Shown: positions 44,571 to 54,676, counted from the stretch's first letter. The stretch: DNA of 64,000 nucleotides from DATAOG01 sp963757395 (GCA_963757395.1 CAVWRK010000012.1:1-64000), one strand, 5' to 3'. The notes: generated by a model from the letters alone, not told the origin. Numbers and translations are program-made.

Positions 44571-45649
44571 ATGCCGCCCGAGCCAGCCGCGCCGATCCTC
44601 GAGGTCCGCCATCTGAAGAAATACTTCCCGATCAGGAAGGGCGTGCTGCGCAAGGTCGTGGGCCAGGTGCGGGCGGTCGACGACGTGAGCTTCGCGATCG
44701 CCGAGGGCGAGACACTGGGCCTGGTCGGCGAGAGCGGCTGCGGCAAGACGACGACCGTGCGCTGCATCCTGCGCGCGCTGGATCCCTCGGCCGGGCAGAT
44801 GCTGTTTCGCACGCACGCGGGCGAGGTGGTCGACATCGCGACCCTGGACGAGCGCGACATGCGGCCGCTGAGGCGCGAGATGCAGATGGTCTTCCAGGAC
44901 CCTTACGCCTCGCTCAACCCGCGCATGAACCTGCTCGATATCGTGGGCGAGCCGCTGCTCGTGATCGAACGGATGACCGATCGCGCGCAGCGCACCGAGC
45001 GGGTCGCGGCGCTCTTGCGCCTGGTCGGCCTGCGACCGGAGTACATGCAGCGCTTCCCGCACGCGTTCAGCGGCGGCCAGCGCCAGCGCATCGTGATCGC
45101 CCGCGCGCTCGCGCTCAATCCGCGCCTGGTGGTGGCCGACGAGGCCGGTCTCCGCGCTCGACGTGTCGGTCCAGGCCCAGGTGCTCAACCTGCATGCTGA
45201 GGCTCCAGCGGGAGCTCCGGCTGACCTATCTGTTCGTCGCCCACGACCTCGGCGTGGTGAAGCACATCTGCGACCGGGTGGTCGTGATGTACGTCGGCAA
45301 GATCGTCGAGATGGCGACCGACCGAGGCGCTCTACCGGGCGCCCAGGCATCCCTATACCGCAGCCCTGCTGGCGCGCGGTGCCGGTGGCCGATCCGCGCG
45401 TCCGCTCGGGCATGACGGCTCCTGCAGGGCGAGGTGCCGAGCCCGGCCAACCCGCCGTCCGGCTGCCACTTCCATCCCCGCTGCCCCCATGCGTTGGCGA
45501 TCTGCGCCAAGGAGCCGCCGACCCTGGAAGAGATTGCGCCCGGCCACTTCGTCAGCTGCCACCGCGCCCGGGAGCTGACGTTGTCCGGTCAGCCGAGCCC
45601 AAGCTCGTACCTCGATCATCGCCAGACCGGCACGAACCCCTCGACCTGA
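44571..45649 (+). pseudogene. peptide ABC transporter ATPase (DppF/OppF-like), about five frameshifts
   Basis: The first 190 residues are in frame: LEVRHLKKYFPIRKGVLRKV, Walker A GESGCGKTTTVRCIL, Q-loop MVFQDPYASLNPRMN, signature HAFSGGQRQRIVIARAL. Extra bases near 45146, 45193, 45330, 45378 and 45418 break the rest (ALDVSVQAQVLNL, YLFVAHDLGVVKHICDRVVV, HPYTAALL, CHFHPRCPHALAICAKEPPT). Last gene of the five-gene transporter operon. Confidence 0.85.
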
Positions 45650-45989
45650 TGCGAGCCTAACGCCATCGCGCTCCCGATCCGATGGACCGAGGACCCCGGC
45701 AACGACGGCATCTACCGCTCCGGCTCCGCCAACACCGGGAACTGGCTAGGGCTGCTCTCAGGGGGGCAAGCTCTGGTGCCGGCACGCGAACGTCAGCAGC
45801 CCGGCCTCGGGCAGCGGCCCCTGATCACCACCGGCCGGCACACGCAGCGCCCATGCTCTCGGGCATGCGCACCGTCGATGTGGTCGCCCGCAGCGCCGGG
45901 GCGCACGATTCCGCTCGAGTAGATCGGTCGACCATTTCTCGCATCGCCGCCGCGCCGCCAGTTTCCCGAGTGGGGACAGGCCGGCCGGC
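45650..45989. other. 340 bp gap between the peptide transporter and the type I exporter
   Basis: A short plus-strand frame reads LPIRWTEDPGNDGIYRSGSA, possibly a gene scrap, but there is no start or continuation. The two operons converge here (plus from the left, minus from the right). No T-tailed hairpin was found. Confidence 0.35.
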
Positions 45990-47300
45990 TCAGGTCTCGT
46001 GCAGCCCGCGTCGCAGCGTGTCCGTGATCGGGCGCAGCAGGTACTGCAGCAGCGTGCGCTCGCCGGTGACGATCATCACGTCGGCCGGCATGCCGGCGGT
46101 GAGGGTGACGCCGGCGGGCACGGTCGCGCGGTCGACCGCGACCTGGGCAAGATAGTACGGTTGATGGCTGGTCGGGTCCTCCAGACGATCGGCGGAGACC
46201 TCGCGCACCGTGCCCTCGATGCGCGGCAGGTTGCGGCTCTGGTACGCCAGCAGGTGGACCTGGGCCTTAAGGTCAGGGTGGACCTCGTCGATGTCGACGG
46301 GCGCCACCCGCGCCTCGAGCAGCAGCTCACCCGTGGCCGGCACGATGTCCATGAGCGGCTCGCCCGGGCCGATCACGCCGCCTGCGGTCTTGATCCTGAG
46401 GTTGACCACGGTGCCCTCGACCGGCGCCACCACCACGGTCCGGGCGAGCTCGTCGGCGGTCGCGCGCAGCTTCTCCGCGAGGCCGGCCAGGCTCTTGCGC
46501 GTCTCGGCGAGGTCGCCAGCCACCTCCTCGGCCTGCGTGCTGGCGAGGCTCTGGCTGCGCTGGCGCGACTCGGCGATCTCCTGGCCCGCGCGCGCGATCG
46601 ACGCGCGATCGCTGCCGATCGTACCGTCGATCTCGGCCGAGGTGCGCTCGAGCGCGAGTAGCCGCGACTTGATGGCGAGCCCTTTCGCGAGCATCTGGCG
46701 GACGATCCCGATCTCCTGCTCGATCAGGGCGAGCTGGCGGCCGCCGCTCGCGATCCGGGCCTCGAGGCCGCCGATCTCAGCCTCCGCCTGGGTGATCCGA
46801 TCCGCCAGCACCGCCTGCTGGTCGCGGAGGGCGGCGCGGCGCGTGTTGAGGCGGTCGGTCTCGCCAGCCAGCAGTCGCGCGAGCGCCGGATCGGCGGCGG
46901 CGGCCGCGGTCAGCTCGGCCGCAAAGACGGGCTCGGCCCGCCCCTGCTGCTCGGCCAGAAGCCGCGCCTCGCTGGCCTTGGCCGCGCGCCATTCGGCCAG
47001 CAGAGCCTCGTGCGCGGCCCGCGCCCGGGTGTCGTCGAGCTGGACGACGGGGTCGCCAGCCCGTACCCGGCTGCCATCCCGGACCAGGATGCGCCGGACG
47101 ATGCCGGCCTCGAGGTGCTGCACGGTCTTGCGGCTGCCCTCGGGCGCGACCTGGGCCGACGCCACCGCGGCACCTTGCAGCGGCGCGGTCGCGGCCCAGC
47201 CGCCGAAGCCCGCGAAGAAGGCCAGCGCCACCGCGGTGCCGGCGAGCAGTGGCGGACGCAGCGAGATCCGCGCGCCAGCGCCATCCAAGGTTGCGTCCAT
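45990..47300 (-). CDS. type I secretion periplasmic adaptor (HlyD/PrtE family)
   Basis: 436 residues; GAGGAG eight bases before the ATG. One N-terminal membrane helix (PPLLAGTAVALAFFAGFGGW), a biotinyl-lipoyl half (VQHLEAGIVRRILVRDGSRV), a long alpha-hairpin (about residues 85-270) with alternating charged heptads, then the second lipoyl half (VVAPVEGTVVNLRI) and the C-terminal beta domain (AGMPADVMIVTGERTLLQYL). It bridges the inner-membrane ABC exporter to an outer-membrane TolC-type channel, which is not encoded here. Located 31 bp after the ABC gene in one operon with RTX1. Confidence 0.92.
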   Translation of the reverse strand: MDATLDGAGARISLRPPLLAGTAVALAFFAGFGGWAATAPLQGAAVASAQVAPEGSRKTVQHLEAGIVRRILVRDGSRVRAGDPVVQLDDTRARAAHEALLAEWRAAKASEARLLAEQQGRAEPVFAAELTAAAAADPALARLLAGETDRLNTRRAALRDQQAVLADRITQAEAEIGGLEARIASGGRQLALIEQEIGIVRQMLAKGLAIKSRLLALERTSAEIDGTIGSDRASIARAGQEIAESRQRSQSLASTQAEEVAGDLAETRKSLAGLAEKLRATADELARTVVVAPVEGTVVNLRIKTAGGVIGPGEPLMDIVPATGELLLEARVAPVDIDEVHPDLKAQVHLLAYQSRNLPRIEGTVREVSADRLEDPTSHQPYYLAQVAVDRATVPAGVTLTAGMPADVMIVTGERTLLQYLLRPITDTLRRGLHET

Positions 47301-47331
47301 CGGGGTCTCCTCGGTGGGGTTGTGGGAAAAA

Positions 47332-49023
47332 TCAAGCCGCGCGCGCCGGGCCGGCGAGCGCCTGAAGGATCGAGTCGCGCGGGCCGATCCGGGCGAGGCT
47401 GCCGTGGTCGAGCACGAGCACCTGGTCGGCCCAGCGCAGCGCCTGCGGCCGGTGGGTGACCATGATCGTGGTGGCGCCGGCCTCCTTGAGGCGGCCAAGC
47501 GTCGTCATGAGGGCCATCTCGCCCTCGGCATCGAGGTTGGCGTTGGGCTCGTCGAGCACGACCAGGCGCGGCTCGCCGAAGACCGCGCGCGCGAGCCCGA
47601 TCCGCTGGCGCTGACCGCCCGAGAGCGGCGCGCCGCCGTCGGCGAGCGCGGTCTCGTAGCCCTCGGGCAGGCGCAGGATCATCTCGTGGGCGCCCGCGAG
47701 CTGGGCCGCGCGCACGACCTCGCGGCCGTCGGCGGCGGGCGCCATGCGGGCGATGTTCTCGGCGACCGTGCCGGCGAACAGCATCGCCTCCTGCGGCAGG
47801 TAGCCGACGTGGCGCCCGAGCGTGGCGCGGGGGTAGTCGGCGAGCCGCGCGGCATCGAGCCGGACGCAGCCGAAGTCGGGGGCGACGACGCCCGTGAGCA
47901 GGCGGCAGAGCGTGGTCTTGCCGGCGCCCGAAGGGCCGACGACCGCCAGGCACAGGCCGGGCTCGAGGGCAAAGCCGACGTCGCGCAGCAGCGCCTGGCC
48001 GTCGGCGCCGAGCACGGTCGCGCTCTCGAGCGCGAGCCGGCCCTGGGGGACGGGCAGGCTGATGCGGTCCGCCGGACCGGCGTCGGCCGCGAGCAGCTCG
48101 CGCAGCCGCGCCCAGCTCTCGCGGCCGTTGACCACGGTCCGCCAGGTGCCGACCAGCTGCTCGACCGGCGCCAGCGCCCGGCTGACGAGGATCGAGGCCG
48201 CGAGCATGGCTCCGGGGGTGAGCTGGTTCTGGAGCACGAGCCAGGCGCCGAGGCCCATGACGCCGGCCTGGACCATGAGCCGGACGGAGCGGGTCAGACC
48301 CATGACCACGCCGCCGCGCTCGACCGCGCGCTGCTGGGCAGCGAGCGAGGTGCCATGCAGCCGGCAGATCCGGGACGCCAAAGCGTCGACCATGGCCATG
48401 GCGCGCACGGCTTCGGCCTTGCGGCCGAGCGCGTCGGCGAGCGCCACCGCATCCTGCTGCGCGCGCCCGGCCAGCCGGTGCGCGCGCCGGGTCAAGAGGT
48501 CGTTGAGGATCGCGAACAGGCCGAGCGCCACGGCGCTGGCGAGCGTGAACCAGGCGAGCTTCGGGTGCAGGATCCAGACCGCCAGCAGCGCGAGCGGCAG
48601 CCAGGGCGCATCGAACAGCGCGGTCGCCGCCGGGCCGGTCAGCGCGGAGCGCAGCTGCCCGAGCTCGCGCAGACCTGAGCCGGCCTGGCCGCCGTGGCGG
48701 GCGGTCGCCTCGACCAACGGCCGCGCGAGGGTCTGCTCGAAGCCCGAGGCGGCGCGCGCGAGCAGGCTCGTGCGCACCATCTCGAACAGGCCGAGCGTGA
48801 CCAGCGCGACGCCCGTGATCAGGCTGAGCAGGATCAGCGTCTCGACGCTGCCGCTGCCCAGCACGCGCCCGAACAGCTGCTGGCTGTACAAAGGCACTGC
48901 CAGTATCAGCACATTCAAAGCAAAGCTGAACACCAGCGCCGCCGTGAGCCCGCGACCAAGGCCGCGCGTCGCCGCCCGCCAGGGATCGGCGGCCATGGGC
49001 GCGGCAGAGCGATTTGTCGACAC
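47332..49023 (-). CDS. type I secretion ABC exporter, permease/ATPase (PrtD family)
   Basis: A GTG at 49021-49023 with AAGGAG eight bases upstream is preferred over the ATG at 49041, which lacks a binding site. About 563 residues: six-helix membrane domain (ALVFSFALNVLILAVPLYSQ, LILLSLITGVALVTLGLFEM), then an ATPase with Walker A VGPSGAGKTTLCRLL, signature LSGGQRQRIGLARAVFG, Walker B LVVLDEPNANLD and H-loop MVTHRPQAL. No N-terminal C39-like domain, as usual for exporters of RTX proteases and similar substrates. It begins 25 bp after the RTX1 stop and probably exports all six RTX proteins. Confidence 0.92.
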   Translation of the reverse strand: MSTNRSAAPMAADPWRAATRGLGRGLTAALVFSFALNVLILAVPLYSQQLFGRVLGSGSVETLILLSLITGVALVTLGLFEMVRTSLLARAASGFEQTLARPLVEATARHGGQAGSGLRELGQLRSALTGPAATALFDAPWLPLALLAVWILHPKLAWFTLASAVALGLFAILNDLLTRRAHRLAGRAQQDAVALADALGRKAEAVRAMAMVDALASRICRLHGTSLAAQQRAVERGGVVMGLTRSVRLMVQAGVMGLGAWLVLQNQLTPGAMLAASILVSRALAPVEQLVGTWRTVVNGRESWARLRELLAADAGPADRISLPVPQGRLALESATVLGADGQALLRDVGFALEPGLCLAVVGPSGAGKTTLCRLLTGVVAPDFGCVRLDAARLADYPRATLGRHVGYLPQEAMLFAGTVAENIARMAPAADGREVVRAAQLAGAHEMILRLPEGYETALADGGAPLSGGQRQRIGLARAVFGEPRLVVLDEPNANLDAEGEMALMTTLGRLKEAGATTIMVTHRPQALRWADQVLVLDHGSLARIGPRDSILQALAGPARAA

Positions 49024-49048
49024 GACACGAACTCCTTTCATAGACTGC

Positions 49049-50593
49049 TCACAGACTGCCCGCGTCGAAGATGAAGTCGCCCTTGGCGAGGTTGACGTGG
49101 TGGTCGAGCTGGATCTGCATCTCGGCGCCCGAGTGGCCGGCGGTGTTGACCTCGACGACGGTGTGGTCGCCCTCGAAGAAGGAGCGCACCTGGCCTGGGG
49201 CGGTGAAGGCCTTATGGCCGATGAAGCTCAGGGTCTGCATGCCGGGCTTGTCGACATTGGCGTCGAAGACGAGGGCAAGCCGGTCGCCCTGGCCATGATG
49301 GAAGTCGTGGATCACATCGCGGGTCGCGGCCGTCTTGCCGCTCTCCGCCGTGCTGAAGAACGAGAACCGGTCGGCGCCCGTGCCGCCGGTCAGCTGATCG
49401 CGGCCGAGACCCCCGACCAGGAAGTCCCGGCCGGCGCCGCCGGACAGCCTGTTGGCGCCGCCATCGCCCGACAGCTCGTCGTCCTGCGCCGAGCCGGTGA
49501 CGTTCTCGAAGCCGGCGATCAGGTCGCCTTCGGCGTCGCCGCCGGCGACCTGGCCGGTCGCGAGGTTCACGAACACGCCAGCTGCGGACCCGCGGTAGTC
49601 GAGCGTGTCGATGCCGTCGCCGCCACTGAGCTCGTCGGCCCCGGCCCCGCCCGCGATCACGTCGTCGCCGCCCAGACCAACGACGGTGTCGTCGCCGGCG
49701 CCGCCGAACAGCCGGTTGGCGCCGGCGTCGCCGAACAGCCCATCGCCCTGCGCCGAGCCGATCACGTTCTCGAAGCCGGTGATCGTATCGCCGAGCCCGT
49801 CGCCGCCGCTGACGTGGTTGCCGAGCAGCTGCACGATGAGGCCGTCCGCGGACGCGCTGTAGTCGAGCGTATCGATGCCGTCGCCACCGTCGAGATCGTC
49901 GGCACCGGCGCCGCCGGCGATCCGGTCGTTGCCGGCGCCGCCGACGATGGTGTCGTTGCCGCCACCGCCCAGCAGCACGTCGTCGCCGCCCAAACCGCTG
50001 AGGACATTGGCGCCGTCGTCGCCGAAGATCGCGTCGTCGAAGGCAGAGCCGACGACGTTCTCGATGCTGCGGTAGGTGTCGCCCTGGGCCTCGCCGGCAA
50101 AGCCCTGATGGGTTGCGAGGATGACACCGACGGCCTGGGCTGCGGAGGAATAGTCCGCGGTGTCGACGCCATCGCCGCCGTCGAGAATGTCGGCGCCGGC
50201 CCCGCCCGCGAGCCTGTCATCGCCCGTCCCGCCGACGAGCATGTCGTCGCCGCCGTAGCCGGTGAGATGGTCGTCGCCACCGTGGCCGCGCAGGACGTTG
50301 GCCTGGTCGTCGCCGAGGATGTTGTCTCCAAAGGCGGAGCCGCTGACGTTCTCGATGTTCAGCAAGCTGTCGCCGAAGGCTTCGCCGTTCAGGCCGCGGT
50401 GGTGCAGCAGGTCGACGCTCACGCCGGCGCCCGCATTGTCGTAGAGCACGGTGTCGATGCCGTCGCCGCCGTCGAGCACGTCGGCTCCGGGGCCGCCGGT
50501 GAGCTGGTCGTCGCCGCCCAGCCCCTGCAGCGTGTCGTTGTCGTCGGTGCCGACCAGAGTGTCGGCGCCGTCGGTACCCGTTTTCATGACCAT
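49049..50593 (-). CDS. RTX Ca-binding secreted protein 1
   Basis: 514 residues, GGAG seven bases upstream. It begins with repeats immediately (DTLVGTDDNDTLQGLGGDD, LTGGPGADVLDGGDGIDTVL) with no signal peptide or enzymatic domain. Blocks of GGxGxDxLx nonapeptides alternate with linkers of the type FENVTGSAQDDELSGDGGAN. The last 110 residues resemble the serralysin C-terminal domain (ATRDVIHDFHHGQGDRL, LSFIGHKAFTAPGQVRSFFE, GAEMQIQLDHHVNL) and end KGDFIFDAGSL, a type I secretion signal region. First gene of a unit with the exporter genes; a GTTACACCTGTAAC palindrome lies 190 bp upstream. Confidence 0.9.
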   Translation of the reverse strand: MVMKTGTDGADTLVGTDDNDTLQGLGGDDQLTGGPGADVLDGGDGIDTVLYDNAGAGVSVDLLHHRGLNGEAFGDSLLNIENVSGSAFGDNILGDDQANVLRGHGGDDHLTGYGGDDMLVGGTGDDRLAGGAGADILDGGDGVDTADYSSAAQAVGVILATHQGFAGEAQGDTYRSIENVVGSAFDDAIFGDDGANVLSGLGGDDVLLGGGGNDTIVGGAGNDRIAGGAGADDLDGGDGIDTLDYSASADGLIVQLLGNHVSGGDGLGDTITGFENVIGSAQGDGLFGDAGANRLFGGAGDDTVVGLGGDDVIAGGAGADELSGGDGIDTLDYRGSAAGVFVNLATGQVAGGDAEGDLIAGFENVTGSAQDDELSGDGGANRLSGGAGRDFLVGGLGRDQLTGGTGADRFSFFSTAESGKTAATRDVIHDFHHGQGDRLALVFDANVDKPGMQTLSFIGHKAFTAPGQVRSFFEGDHTVVEVNTAGHSGAEMQIQLDHHVNLAKGDFIFDAGSL

Positions 50594-50783
50594 GACAAGT
50601 CTCCATCAATCCGGGCACGCCGGCGCGCGGCGCGTGCGCGTGTGGAAAAACGGGCCGGCGGGGACGGCCCAGTCTTCTCTTCCCGCTTCTCTTGGTCCAG
50701 CGCTCGAATTCTTCGGCGCAAGGTGGACATTGGCGATATTGGGAGCGGAGAATTTCACTACGATTTCAGCAAAGAGGAATTGG

Positions 50784-50797
50784 GTTACACCTGTAAC
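50784..50797 (-). promoter_or_regulatory. GTTACA-N2-TGTAAC palindrome upstream of RTX1
   Basis: GTTACACCTGTAAC, a perfect inverted repeat with two-base spacer. It lies inside a roughly 120-bp block (about 50690-50815) conserved upstream of RTX5, RTX6 and the di-haem enzyme. The distance to the RTX1 ATG (191 bp) equals that at RTX5 and RTX6. Confidence 0.75.
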
Positions 50798-50966
50798 AGT
50801 CAATGCCGGGCGCCAACCGCGGCCAAGGTGGCGCTCGAGCCCCAAGGTCCGAAGTCGCCTGTGCCGGCCGCATGACGATCTGCCGGAACGAGCCTGGCGG
50901 GGCGAGCCTCCTGGCCTGGTGCCGCCGATGCTCCGGCGTCTGCCGCCGTCCGCCTGAGTTGGAGCT

Positions 50967-50998
50967 GGGCGCGGGCAGAAGCCGCCCGCCCCGCGCCC
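50967..50998 (-). repeat. GC-rich hairpin after RTX2
   Basis: GGGCGCGGGC pairs with GCCCGC-CCC-GCGCCC just downstream of the RTX2 stop (51014). The same design follows RTX3 and RTX6. No T-run, so it is more likely an mRNA-stabilising or REP-like hairpin than a classical terminator. Confidence 0.5.
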
Positions 50999-51013
50999 CC
51001 CGCCCCGGATCGT

Positions 51014-53131
51014 TCAGTCGACGAAGATGAAGTCGCTCTTGGCGAGGCTGACGTGGTGGTCGAGCTGGATTTGCATCTCGGCGCCCGAGTGGCCGATGGT
51101 GTTGACCCCGACCACGGTGTGATCGCCTTCGAAGAAGAAGCGCACCTGGCCTGGGGCGGTGAACCCCTTGGTGCCGATGAAGCTCAGGGGTTGGAAGTCG
51201 GGCTTGTCGGCATCGAGGTCGATGGTGATGGCGAGGTGGTCGCCCTCGCGGTGATTGAAGTCGTGGATGATGTCGCGGGTCCCCGCCATCTTGCCGCTGT
51301 CGGCGGTGCTGTTAAACCCGAACCAGTCGCCGCCCTTGCCGCCGGTCAGCTGGTCGCGGCCGAGACCGCCGAAGAGGATGTCCTTGCCGGCGCCGCCATA
51401 CAGCGCGTTGGCGCCGCCATCGCCCGCGAGGAAATCCGCCTGCGCCGAGCCGCGGACGTTCTCGAAGTCGTGGACCGAATCGCCCTCGGCGTCGCCGCGG
51501 GAGAACGTGCCGTTGAGGAGGTCGACGAAGACCCCCTCGGCCGAGCTCCCGTAGTCGAGCGTGTCGACGCCGGAACCGCCAAAGAGCTGGTCGGCGCCGG
51601 CGCCGCCCGCAATCTTGTCGTCGCCGGCATCGCCGTAGATGATGTCGTTGCCGGCATTGCCGCTGATCGTGTCGTTGCCAGTGAGACCGAAGAGCTCATT
51701 GGCGCTGGCGTCGCCACGGAGCACGTCGTTGTAGTTGGAGCCGCCGACGCCCTCGACGCTGATGTAGCTGTCGCCGTCGGCCTCGCCGGCAAAGCCCTTG
51801 CCGGCGCCGAGATCGACCCCGACCGCCTGGTGCGCGTCCGCGTAGATCGCGTAGTCCATGCCGGCGCCGCCCTCGAACCGGTCGGCCCCGAGGCCGCCGG
51901 AGAGGCTGTCGTCACCGGCGTCGCCGAGGAGCACGTCGTTGCCGGCGCCGCCACTGATGAAGTCATTGCCGTCGCCGCCGACCAAGGTGTTGGCGCCGGC
52001 GTCGCCCAGCAGCTGGTCGCCCAGCGCGGAGCCGATCACGTTCTCGAAGCCCGTGATCGTGTCACCTTCGGCCTCGCCGCCGGAGACCTGGCCGGTGGCG
52101 AGGTTGACGGAGACGCCCTGGGTGGACCCGATGTAGTCGAGCGTGTCGACGCCGCCACCACCTCGGAGGTCGTCGGCCCCGTCACCGCCCGCGATGACGT
52201 CGTCGCCGCCGCGGCCAAGGATGAGGTCGTTGCCGGCGCCGCCGGATAGCGCGTTGGCGCCGGCGTCGCCCAGCAGCTGGTCGGCGAAAGCCGAGCCGAT
52301 GATGCTCTCGAAGCCCGTGATCGTGTCACCTTCGGCCTCGCCGCCGGAGACCTGGCCGGTGGCGAGGTTGACGGAGACGCCCTGCGCCGACGCGCCGTAG
52401 TCGAGCGTGTCGACGCCGGCGCCGCCGTCGAGCTGGTCGGCCCCGAGGCCCCCGGCAATGAAGTCGTCGCCGTCGTCGCCGAAGATGCGGTCGTTGCCGT
52501 CGTCGCCGCTGATCGAGTCGTTGCCACCGCGGCCGGAGAGGATATTGACGCCAGCGTTGCCACGGATCAGATCGGCGAAGGCCGAGCCGACGACGTTCTC
52601 GATGCTGGTGTAGCGGTCGCCGTCGGCCTCGCCGGAGAAGCCCACCCCGGTGCCGAGATCGACCCCGACGGCCTGTTGCGCGGTGTCGTAGAGGGCGGTG
52701 TCGCTGCCGCTGCCGCCGTCGAGCCAGTCGACGCCGAGACCCCCGTTGAGTTCGTCGTCACCCGCACCGCCGGCGAGCTTGTCGTAACCGGCCTCGCCGT
52801 AGAGGATGTCGTTGCCACCATTGCCGATCAGGACATTGGCATTGTCGTCGCCTCCGATGGTGTCGCTGAAGGCCGAGCCGCTGACGTTCTCGATGCTCAC
52901 ATATTCGTCGCCTTCGGCCTCGCCGGAGATGCCATGGTGCTCCTTCAGGCTGAGGCCGACGCCCTCTGCCGCGTTGACGTAGAGCACCATGTCGATGCCG
53001 GCGCCGCCGTCGAGCAGGTCGGCGCCCTTGCCGCCGGTCAGCAGGTCGTCGCCGGCCAAGCCCGCGAGCTCGTCGTTGCCGTCGGTCCCGACCAGTTTGT
53101 CGTTGCCGGGCGTGCCGAAGATCGTGCCCAT
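51014..53131 (-). CDS. RTX Ca-binding secreted protein 2
   Basis: 705 residues. Opens MGTIFGTPGNDKLVGTDGND, then multiple RTX blocks with spacer motifs such as YTSIENVVGSAFADLIRGN and GDTITGFENVIGSALGDQL repeated at about 75-90-residue intervals. There are more repeat blocks than in RTX1. C-terminal module: GTRDIIHDFNHREGDHLAI, FIGTKGFTAPGQVRFFFE, IQLDHHVSLAKSDFIFVD. No catalytic domain. Ca binding in the external medium would fold the repeats after export. Probably the last gene of the RTX5-4-3-2 unit. Confidence 0.9.
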   Translation of the reverse strand: MGTIFGTPGNDKLVGTDGNDELAGLAGDDLLTGGKGADLLDGGAGIDMVLYVNAAEGVGLSLKEHHGISGEAEGDEYVSIENVSGSAFSDTIGGDDNANVLIGNGGNDILYGEAGYDKLAGGAGDDELNGGLGVDWLDGGSGSDTALYDTAQQAVGVDLGTGVGFSGEADGDRYTSIENVVGSAFADLIRGNAGVNILSGRGGNDSISGDDGNDRIFGDDGDDFIAGGLGADQLDGGAGVDTLDYGASAQGVSVNLATGQVSGGEAEGDTITGFESIIGSAFADQLLGDAGANALSGGAGNDLILGRGGDDVIAGGDGADDLRGGGGVDTLDYIGSTQGVSVNLATGQVSGGEAEGDTITGFENVIGSALGDQLLGDAGANTLVGGDGNDFISGGAGNDVLLGDAGDDSLSGGLGADRFEGGAGMDYAIYADAHQAVGVDLGAGKGFAGEADGDSYISVEGVGGSNYNDVLRGDASANELFGLTGNDTISGNAGNDIIYGDAGDDKIAGGAGADQLFGGSGVDTLDYGSSAEGVFVDLLNGTFSRGDAEGDSVHDFENVRGSAQADFLAGDGGANALYGGAGKDILFGGLGRDQLTGGKGGDWFGFNSTADSGKMAGTRDIIHDFNHREGDHLAITIDLDADKPDFQPLSFIGTKGFTAPGQVRFFFEGDHTVVGVNTIGHSGAEMQIQLDHHVSLAKSDFIFVD

Positions 53132-53220
53132 GAGAAATGCTCCTGTGCGTGGCGGGGGTGAGCCTTGGGCTCGTGCCGCCGAGGTTTCAGGGTTGCTGCC
53201 GGCCGAGCCGGTCGGGGCCG

Positions 53221-53252
53221 GGGCGCGGGCAGGAGTTGCCTGCCCGGCGCCC
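53221..53252 (-). repeat. GC-rich hairpin after RTX3
   Basis: GGGCGCGGGCAG and CTGCCCGGCGCCC form a near-perfect stem with a bulged G and seven-base loop, 15 bp beyond the RTX3 stop, like the hairpins after RTX2 and RTX6. Confidence 0.5.
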
Positions 53253-53266
53253 CACGCCGCGGGTCC

Positions 53267-54540
53267 TCATTTGGCGAAGACGAAGTCGCTGTTGGTCAGG
53301 TTGACGTGGTGATCGAGCTGGAGCTGCATCTCGGCACCCGACTTGCCGGCGGTGTTGACCTCGACCACCGTGTGATCGCCCTCGAAGAAGGCGCGCACCT
53401 GCCCAGGCGCGGTGAACGCCTTGGTGCCGATGAAGCTCAGCGTCTGGAAGCCGGGCTTGGCGGCATCGCCGTCGATGATGAGGAAGAGCCGGTCGCCCTC
53501 GCCGTGGTTGAAGTCATGGATCACGTCGCGGGTCGCCGCCGTCTTGCCGCTCTCGCCGGTGCTACGGTACCCGAACAGGTCGGCGCCCTTGCCGCCGGTG
53601 AGCTCGTCGCGGCCGAGCTCGCCGGACAGGAAGTCCCTGCCGGCGCCGCCGGACAGGCGGTTGGCGCCGGCATCGCCGATCAGCGAATTGCTCTGCGCGG
53701 AGCCGATGATGTTCTCGAATTCCATGATCGTGTCGCCCTCGGCATCGCCGCCCGAGACTGGCGGCCGGGGACCAGATTCACGAACACGGCCTCCGCCGAT
53801 GCGCCGTAGTCGAGCGTGTCGTTGCCAAGGCCGCCGATCAGACGGTCGGCGCCGGCGCCGCCGGCAATCGTGTCGTCGCCGTCGTCGCCGAAGATGAGGT
53901 CGTTGCCGCCGCCGCCGCTGATCGAGTTGTTGCCATCGAGACCCTCGAGGAAGTTGGCGCCGGAGTCGCCACGGATCAGGTCGGCGAAATCCGAGCCGGC
54001 GACGTCCTCGATACTGAAGTAGGTGTCGCCCTCGGCCTCACCTGTGAAGCCCCGCCCGGTGGCGAGATCGACCCCGACCGCCTGTTGCGCGTCGTAGTAG
54101 CTGACGAGGTCGATCCCGATGCCGCCATCGAGCCGGTCGGCCCCGCGACCGCCGTGGAGCTCATCGCCGCCGGCGCCGCCGTAGAGCTGGTCGTTGCCGG
54201 CCTGCCCGTTGAGGACGTCGTCGCCACCGTTGCCGATCAGGATATTGGCCTGGTCGTCGCCTTCGATGACGTCGTAGAAGTCCGAGCCGATGACGTTCTC
54301 GATGCTCACATATTCGTCGCCTGCGGCCTCGCCGAAGATGCCGTGGTGGTCCAGCAGGCTGACAACGACAGTGCTGACCGCGTTGGTGTAGAGCACGGTG
54401 TCGTTGCCGGCGCCGCCATCCAGCAGGTCGGCGCCCTTGCCGCCGTTCAGCACGTCGTCGCCGGCCAAGCCTTGCAGCGTGTCGTTGCCGTCGGTCCCGA
54501 CCAGATAGTCGTTGCCGCTCGTCCCAACCTTCGTGACCAT
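53267..54540 (-). pseudogene. RTX Ca-binding secreted protein 3, one frameshift
   Basis: About 424 residues when restored, the shortest of the six. Starts MVTKVGTSGNDYLVGTDGND with RTX blocks as in its neighbours. The frame is lost near 53760 in the VNLVPGRQ-VSGGDAEGD linker, where comparison with the same linker in RTX4 and RTX5 shows one G missing. The remainder (MEFENIIGSAQSNSLIGDAG to DHHVNLTNSDFVFAK) is intact and carries the secretion region. Adjacent genes show the intact linker, so repair by gene conversion would be simple. Confidence 0.85.
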
Positions 54541-54676
54541 GAGAAATACTCCCGTGTGTGGCGGGTTGAGCCTTTGGCCCGTACCGCCGGGGTTTCAGAG
54601 TTTGCCGCTGGCGGAGCCAGTCGGGGCCCGGGAGCGGTCGGGAAAAGGCGGGCCGACGTCCGGCACCGCCGGTCGT

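Noticed and set aside
47894..50875. Very long plus-strand open frame (about 990 codons) opposite RTX1 and the exporter
   Set aside because: Antisense shadow: the regular GGxGxD codons and high GC keep the opposite strand free of stops. Its composition is Ser/Pro/Ala-rich with no known domain, while the minus-strand frame has clear RTX and ABC motifs.
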